Below are positions 58,286 to 64,000 of a stretch of DNA of 64,000 nucleotides, piece after piece; position 1 is the first letter of the stretch, and every line of letters starts with the position of its first letter. The stretch is taken from contig NC_044288.2 of assembly GCF_004027225.2 (NCBI RefSeq), positions 21,090,744 through 21,154,743 on the forward strand, read 5' to 3'. A program made the translations under genes and the position numbers. The stretch comes from Strigops habroptila. Its lineage: Eukaryota > Chordata > Aves > Psittaciformes > Psittacidae. The notes beneath the pieces are model-generated. The model ran no database searches. It was not told the origin of the DNA and saw nothing but the letters and a program-made list of their open reading frames with translations.

Positions 58286-59632
58286 TCATGCTCTGCGGCA
58301 GGATCGGATGAGCCCAGGTCTGGATCTGACCAGGCAGACGGCCCCAGCCCCGGCGATCAGGACAAGGGCAATGCAGATGGGGACAACCACGGCAGCGCTG
58401 TTACACTGCAGCACCGACACCGGCACATCCTCCACCAGCTTGCCCCGGTACTGAGGGGGAGCGTGGCACATGTAGTGCTGGGGCCAGCCCTGCCCCAGGC
58501 GCCCCACGGCCGCCAGCGCCTGCAGCCCCCCCGCCTCGGAGCACGAGCACATGTAGGGGTTGTCGGCCGCGGCCACGTCCTGCAAGTTCTTCATCTCATC
58601 CCATGGCAGCCCCATGATGGAGTTGTTGTCCAGGTGCAGGGTGTCCAACAGCGGGTAATTCCTGATGGGGGGCGCAGCCTGCAGCAGGTTTTGGCTCAGG
58701 AAGAGCTTCTTCAAGGAGCCGAGGGAGATGTCGACAGCGTGGAGGTGGTTGAAGCTCATGTCCAGCACTTCCAGGGTGGGGGGCAGAGGTGTGAGGACCT
58801 CATCCAAGCCAGCGTCAGACAAGTTAAAGCTGCGGAGCGACAGCGGCCACTGGCAGGAGGAGGACGGGTCTGCCGTGAGCTTGTTCTGGCTGAGGTCGAG
58901 GTGCTGGAGCTCCCGCAGCAGCTGCACGCTCTCACACGTGCTGTGGTACGAGGTCAGGTTGTTGTGCTGCAGACTTAGCGCCCGGAGCTGAGGGAAAGCC
59001 CCGCTGCAGAAGGCGGACGTCAGGCTCTCATCCCCAAGGCTGTTCTGTGCCATGTCCAGGGAGCGCAGGGCTGTGAAGAGCCTCCCGACGGCACAGGGCA
59101 GGCTGGCGAGGCGGGAGGCGGTGACAGACAGCTCCTGCAGAGCCCCTAGGAAGCTGCTCAGGCTCGAGAAGTCCTGCTCGCGGCCCGTCAGCGTGGCAGA
59201 GGTCACGTTGTGGAAGCGGAGGGACAATATGGGCAAGTCCTGGCCGGCCATTCTGTCCCAGTTGCCTCTCCCCTCAAAAACACAGTTGTCAAACACCAAC
59301 TCTTGGACATGGGTGTAGGAGAAGAACTTCAGGACTTGGGCGAGGAGTATCTCGGGCACCAGGAGATCACCAAAGATGATTTTCCTGAACAGCAGGGAGT
59401 CCAGCATTACAGTGTCAGAGGGGTCTGGGTCACTGATGGGGAAGGCTACATATTTCTCCAGGTCTCCCCCCCGAAATTCCACAACAGAGGCTGGGAGGCA
59501 CTGGGTGATGCTGTTGATGTTTTCCTGGGACAGGTTGTAGCACACACAGTGCTCCTGAGTGCGGTTGAAGATGCACCTGCCTTCTGCCTCCAACAGCCGC
59601 AGCCCCAGGAGGAGGAGAACAGCCACATTCAT
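58286..59632 (-). CDS. CD14: CD14 lipopolysaccharide co-receptor
   Basis: CD14 binds lipopolysaccharide and other microbial lipids and hands them to TLR4/MD-2 at the cell surface. This 448-residue frame starts after an acceptor (tttctag, then 10 nt, then ATG), so a noncoding first exon lies upstream, as in other CD14 genes. It has a signal peptide of about 18 residues (MNVAVLLLLGLRLLEAEG), an N-terminal cysteine cluster, and a solenoid of leucine-rich repeats (LRSLDMAQNSL, LRALSLQHNNLTSY, LQHLDLSQNKLT, LEVLDMSFNHL, LKKLFLSQNLLQ, LDTLHLDNNSI) with a Cys-rich cap. The C terminus has a hydrophobic segment at about 413-435 and a 13-residue basic tail. Unlike the GPI-anchored mammalian form, it should span the membrane, as reported for chicken CD14. 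It is flanked by TMCO6 as in mammals. Identity is secure. Confidence 0.94.
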   Translation of the reverse strand: MNVAVLLLLGLRLLEAEGRCIFNRTQEHCVCYNLSQENINSITQCLPASVVEFRGGDLEKYVAFPISDPDPSDTVMLDSLLFRKIIFGDLLVPEILLAQVLKFFSYTHVQELVFDNCVFEGRGNWDRMAGQDLPILSLRFHNVTSATLTGREQDFSSLSSFLGALQELSVTASRLASLPCAVGRLFTALRSLDMAQNSLGDESLTSAFCSGAFPQLRALSLQHNNLTSYHSTCESVQLLRELQHLDLSQNKLTADPSSSCQWPLSLRSFNLSDAGLDEVLTPLPPTLEVLDMSFNHLHAVDISLGSLKKLFLSQNLLQAAPPIRNYPLLDTLHLDNNSIMGLPWDEMKNLQDVAAADNPYMCSCSEAGGLQALAAVGRLGQGWPQHYMCHAPPQYRGKLVEDVPVSVLQCNSAAVVVPICIALVLIAGAGAVCLVRSRPGLIRSCRRA

Positions 59633-62605
59633 GTTGAACGACCTAGAAACGAGGAGAGCAGCGGTGAGAGGCAGCCGAGAGGACCACTGAGATCCAGCCA
59701 ACATGGGCAGGTTCAGGCCTGGAGAGCTGCCACTGAGGGACACAGTGCTGCCCTCATCCCTCCTGCCCAACTCAGTGTCCTTCACACAGGTTCAGCACAC
59801 ACACCAGCTACTCGGGGCTCAATCACCAGCAAAACTGGGAGGGAGTTGGTGGCACTGGTCTCCCCCACCCCAAAAGCAGGGTATCAGCTCTGTGCTTTCC
59901 TGCCTGGGCTGCCTTGCTGCAGTGTCCTGTTCCTGAGAGACCAGGAAATTCCACAGACCAGGAGAAACTAGAAATGGGGAGTTACGGACAGGGAAGCCAA
60001 ATATGTCGTTCTGACCGCATGACAGCTCTGTTTGCTTCTCTGAGTGCTGTGCTCTGTAATCTGAAGCAGGAAATTGCAACAGAGGCTTCACATTTTCCTT
60101 TTTCTCACCCAAGTGACTTGATTCATTACCCGCTTCCAAGGGGACAGTAGGAAATCACGTCTGAGGGTCTGCCGCATCCCTGTCAGCACCAGGCAGGGCT
60201 TTGCTGTGCAGCCGACAGGAGAGTCTGAACAGATTGCAGAGAAGCAGCAAGCAAAGATTAAAGGCTTTTAAGGACACGCTGACTCAGCTCCATCCAAGCA
60301 CCCAGGTGGGGTGGTGGCGACGAGGCTTCGGGAGTCTCCAACCCCCTGCTTTGAGCAGGTCTGTGCCAGCACTTGCCTCGATCACCTCTTTCTGGCCCCA
60401 ACCCAAATCCCTCCCGAGGAGAGGACGGATGGACCCCTACCTCCCCGTGCTGTTGTGGGGCTGCACCATGTTCCCAGGGAGAAGCTCTGCGCCAGCTCTG
60501 TGCGAAGCCCCCTCAGCAGGGGCACATCCTGCAGCAGGGGTGGGTTTGTGCAGTGACTCACCAGCACACACTGGAACGCTTCCCTGCCCCACGGCTGCTT
60601 CCTCCCGCTGCTGCCGAACCCAGGGCTTAGGTGCCAAAGGCTTCGCAATGCTCAGCTCCCTCCTGCGCCTGGTCCTGCGGCCGGATGAGACCTCACTGCC
60701 TGCAGGTGTCTTGCAGATGCTGTTGCGCTCCCTCAGCCCCTCCTGCTGTGTTCAGACCCGTGCAGTGGGGTGACGGGCACCCCGAGGCAAGCTCCTGGGT
60801 GCTGCCCTTGCTCCTCCTGCAGAGCTTCCTGAGCAGGACAGGCTGTGCCTGGGGGAGCCACATGCTGTGCAGCAGCCGCCCAAGTTACTTCTTCCTTTCT
60901 CTCAGCAAGGCTTGTGGCTGCCCATGGCTGCGGGCTGAGGTTTGCTCTGGGTATCAGTGCTGCTCGCATTCATAGGAAGGATGACAGAAGATAGCACTGT
61001 CAAGGTTCCCTTAAATGAACTCACAGGACCAGCCTGAGCAACCTTTGCTTCCAGATGCTCTGGGCTTGCTGTGCCCTGGAGCCCAGGGCTGAGCACCCTG
61101 CAGGAGGCAATGCAGAATCATAGAATGGTTTGGGTTGAAGGGACCTTAAAGCTCATCCAGTTCTAACCCCCTGCCACAGGCAGAGACACCTTCCACTAGA
61201 GCAGGTTGCTCCAAGCCCCTGTGTCCAACCTGGCCTTGAACACTGCCAGGGATGGGGCAGCCACAGCTTCTCTGGGCACCCTGTGTCAGCGCCTCAGCAC
61301 CCTCATAGGGGAGATCTTAGGATCTCATCCCAGTCTCCCCTCTGCCATATTAAAGCCATTCCCCTTGTCCTGTCTCTACAGACCCTTGTCCAAAGCCCCT
61401 CTCCAGGTTTCCTGGAGCCCCTTTAGGCACTGGAGCTGCTCTAAGGTCTCCCCTTCAGGAGCCTTCTCTTCTCCAGGCTGCCCCAGCCCAGCTCTCTCAG
61501 CCTGGCTCCAGAGCAGAGCTGCTCCAGCCCTCGCAGCAGCTCCGGGGCCTCCTCTGGCCTCGCTCCAGCAGCTCCACGTCCCTCTTGTGCTGCTGCCCCA
61601 GAGCTGGATCAGGACTTCGGGAGGGGTCTCCCCAGAGCGCAGCAGAGGGGCAGAATCCCCCCCCCGACCTGCTGCTCACGGTCTGGGGGTGCAGCCCAGC
61701 ACACGGGGGGGTTCTGGGCTCAAGCGCACACTGAAGCTGGGTCATGGGGAGCTTCTCATTGACCAGCACCCCCAGAAGGGTACAGGACTGCCATACCCAG
61801 TATCCAGACATGCCCAGATGCCTGTGTCCCATGTAGGATCGGGATGGGACAACTTCCCACCCGCTGTGTGCACAGCTCAATGCTGCGAAGGGCACTTCTT
61901 CACCCAAGGTCCCTTCCTTGCCTTGGCCAAGGAACTCACATCACTTGCCCTGTGCTCCTTTGGCAGCTGGTGGCTGTGCCTACACCAAGGTGTTAACACT
62001 CTCCAGCAGTGAGTGGAGACCACCAAGCATTTGGAAAGGTCTGTCAGGGATTTCTTCTTTACCAGGGATTCTTCTGCCTCTGTTGGGTTTCAGGAAAGGT
62101 TTCTGAAAGGCAGTGAAACTGCATGGCTAGGAGATGCATTCCCAGGCATTCTGAGGAGATGCTGTCAGTGTGCCAGTGGCTGAAGCCAGAGATGCCTGTC
62201 CCACACACTCTGCACTGCTGCTGGGATGGGTAAAGGGAAGGAAGGTGTGGATGCGCTGCGGGAAAGTCATAGCAGCCTCAGTTCTCCTTTTGGTGAGGGT
62301 GGCATGTCCAGGCCTGGTACCTCTGAATTGCTCATTCCTGGCTGCCAGCTGCCAAAAATTCCCCCGGATGCCTTTTTGGGTAAAAATAAGCTCTCCTCCC
62401 CCCTTGGTGGCCAGACAGACATGTGGGTTTGGAGCCATCTTTTGGGTGATGACTTCCTTCTTCTTGTCACCACTGTGGGAGATCCCAGGACACGAAGACC
62501 CATTGTCTTACATTTCTGGTTGTCTGTGCTGCTTTTGGGTTCGAGAAACACACAACCCAGGCCTGTGGGAGATAAACCACTGCCTGAGCATGGGGGCTGG
62601 ATGGT
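59633..62605. other. CD14 upstream region
   Basis: This region must hold CD14's noncoding first exon and promoter. A minus-strand donor-like site (ttg|ggtgag) near 60112 is one candidate exon end. A long minus-oriented CR1 fills 61111-61785. No other coding gene is supported, and the open frames here are CR1 or antisense noise. Confidence 0.45.
61111..61785 (-). mobile_element. Long CR1 LINE 3' fragment
   Basis: About 675 bp antisense, from cagaatcatagaatggtttg to the distal segment ending near cagcacccccagaagggtac. It is the second-longest copy. Confidence 0.9.
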
Positions 62606-62832
62606 TTTATATCATCCCAGACAGGTTTGGGTTGCAAGGGACCTTAAAGCTCCTCCAGTTCCAACCCCCTGCCACGGGCAGGGACACCTTCCACTAGAGC
62701 AGGTTGCTCCAAGCCCCTGTGTCCAACCTGGCCTTGAACACTGCCAGGGATGGGGCAGCCACAGCTTCTCTGGGCACCCTGTACCAGCGCCTCAGCACCC
62801 TCACAGGGAAGAGCTTCCTAATGTCTCATCTA
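62606..62832 (-). mobile_element. CR1 LINE 3' fragment at the TMCO6 promoter
   Basis: Antisense copy from atcatcccagacaggtttgg to gaagagcttcctaatgtctc, ending where the TMCO6 CpG island begins, 170 bp from the ATG. Confidence 0.85.
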
Positions 62833-63300
62833 ATTCCAGCCCCGCGGGGCCGGAGGAGCCCATCGAGCCCCGCAGCGGCTCCGGCCGCGCTCCCCCTGGA
62901 GCTGCAGCAGCCGATGGCGGGGGGGGTGCCCGGGCCGCCCGGACACCAGCCACCGGCAGCGGCGGCCCCGCCCCGGCCCGGCTCCTCCTCCCGCCGCCGC
63001 CATGTGGGGCCGGCGGCAGCGCGGGCCTGGGCCCTGCGGCCGCGGCGCGGAGGAGCTGCGGGCGCGGCGGCGGGAGCAGGAGGCAGGTCCGCGCGGGGCC
63101 GGGGCCGGGGCCTGCCCGGGCGGGAGGCGGTAGCGCGGCGGGACGGGGCCGGGCCCTGGGGCGGCGGGGCCGGGCGGGTGCGTGCCCCCGCCGAGGGCGG
63201 GAGCCCCCATGGCCCTCACACGGAGCCCCAGTCCCCCCAGCCTGGCCGCGCACGCCGCGGTGCACGGCGGGGGGTTGGAGGTGGCCGCGGGTCCCTGTCC
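62833..63300 (+). promoter_or_regulatory. TMCO6: CpG-island promoter of TMCO6
   Basis: This is a sharply CpG-rich block around the TMCO6 start codon at 63002. A CR1 copy ends exactly at its left edge (62832). Open frames through it on both strands are compositional. Confidence 0.75.
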
Positions 63301-63914
63301 CTTGGGGAAGCGTTTTAGCACTTTACAGCCTCTTTTCTTTTTAACTCCACGTGTTTTCTGGCCTGGATTCCCCATTTTCTCCTGCGGTTTGGGTTTTCTA
63401 AAGCCTTCCCTACATGGAACCGCCCTGCTCCTCACAGCTCTCGTGATTTTGTGCCATTTAGACTCATAGAACCACAACCTGGTTTGATTTGGAAGGGACC
63501 TTAAAGCTCATCCCATTCCAACCCCCTGCCACGGGCAGGGACACCTTCCACTCGAGCAGGTTGCTCAAACCCCATCCAGCCGGGCTCATGCGGCTGTGGC
63601 TTCCCAGGCCGAGCACTGCCCAACCCTGTGGTGTGCAGGGTCTAAATGCAGCCACTGCTTTACACATCCCGCCCTGGCTAAACAGGAGGAACTGTCAGTT
63701 TCTTCCCATGAAAAGGAATGAGGCTCGCTGTTGGGATGGAACAGCGCCTTGACCTAGGCAGGGGGTGACCGACACCGTTTCACTCACAGCGCTCAGGAAA
63801 GCCCGGCGGCAGGAGCAGCTGGTCAGCAAGCGGCTCCTGCGGGAGGACACCGCTGCAGAGGAGGCTGGACAGGATGGAGCAGGGATTGTGCCGGACCCTC
63901 TCTTGGAGGATGAG
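63002..63914 (+). CDS. TMCO6: Transmembrane and coiled-coil domains 6, first two coding exons (partial)
   Basis: Exons 63002-63086 and 63790-63914 join in phase 1 and give about 70 residues before the window ends. The start MWGRRQRG, then AEELRARRREQEALRKARR and EQLVSKRLLRED, match the N terminus of TMCO6, an armadillo-repeat protein related to importin-alpha. The basic arginine-rich helix resembles an importin-beta-binding segment. The donor after 63914 is gtgaag. The remaining exons lie beyond the right edge. Its role is poorly defined in any species. The position next to CD14 in divergent orientation is as in mammals, supporting orthology. Intron 1 (703 bp) carries a short CR1 piece. Confidence 0.92.
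63461..63572 (-). mobile_element. CR1 LINE 3' fragment in TMCO6 intron 1
   Basis: Antisense terminus from actcatagaaccacaacctg to cgagcaggttgctcaaaccc. Confidence 0.85.
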
Positions 63915-64000
63915 GTGAAGAACGTGATGTTCTGTGATGTGGGGGGTCCCTGGGGTCTTCCCCACCTCCAGGCATGCGGAGGAGCCCATGTGGAAGTGGG

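Noticed and set aside
58226-58978. 250-residue plus-strand frame and others opposite CD14
   Set aside because: They are antisense shadows of the CD14 leucine-rich repeats.
61206-62012. 268-residue open frame beginning [17 protein letters not shown] and many like it (for example 28530-29063, 41381-41842, 43080-43640, 51962-52864)
   Set aside because: The same peptide recurs wherever a CR1 3' fragment lies, always antisense to the element; it is an open frame of the repeat's noncoding strand, not a gene family.

Overview
This window is vertebrate nuclear DNA, almost certainly from a bird. It carries about thirty 3'-end fragments of CR1 LINEs, two avian-type ERV LTRs, short GC-rich introns, and proteins that read as avian orthologues (a chicken-like STING1 tail and a CD14 ending in a transmembrane segment). 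I cannot name the species. Genes were rebuilt by joining exons with canonical GT/AG borders and matching phases. Most other long open frames are CpG-island, antisense or CR1 noise.

Layout: 1-5.8 kb is intergenic with CR1 pieces and one doubtful exon. 5.8-32.9 kb is UBE2D2 on the minus strand, with seven coding exons that rebuild to exactly 147 residues. It has a CpG-island promoter at about 31.5-33.2 kb containing a TCTCGCGAGA palindrome. 36.6-42.8 kb is STING1 on the plus strand (six coding exons, 384 residues), with an interferon-response-like element ahead of its first exon. 42.8-48.5 kb has no recognisable gene but holds a strongly AT-rich tract at 47.35 kb. 48.5-51.6 kb is the SLC35A4 locus on the plus strand. 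Its transcript encodes the 103-residue SLC35A4 microprotein upstream and the 315-residue Golgi transporter downstream. 51.6-57.2 kb is an unrecognised 15-exon gene on the minus strand. It rebuilds to about 571 residues with the layout of a kinesin motor domain plus coiled coil, but the P-loop, switch I and switch II motifs are all replaced. 57.5-58.2 kb is a solo LTR. 58.3-59.6 kb is CD14 (minus), and 63.0 kb to the right edge holds the first two coding exons of TMCO6 (plus).

UBE2D2-STING1 and SLC35A4-CD14-TMCO6 are each neighbours in mammals (human 5q31) but about a megabase apart there. The window therefore seems to contain a rearrangement junction between STING1 and SLC35A4. Two innate-immune genes (STING1, a cyclic-dinucleotide sensor, and CD14, a lipopolysaccharide co-receptor) lie 16 kb apart. 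The most novel object is the kinesin-like pseudo-motor gene between SLC35A4 and CD14, for which I know no named mammalian counterpart at this position.
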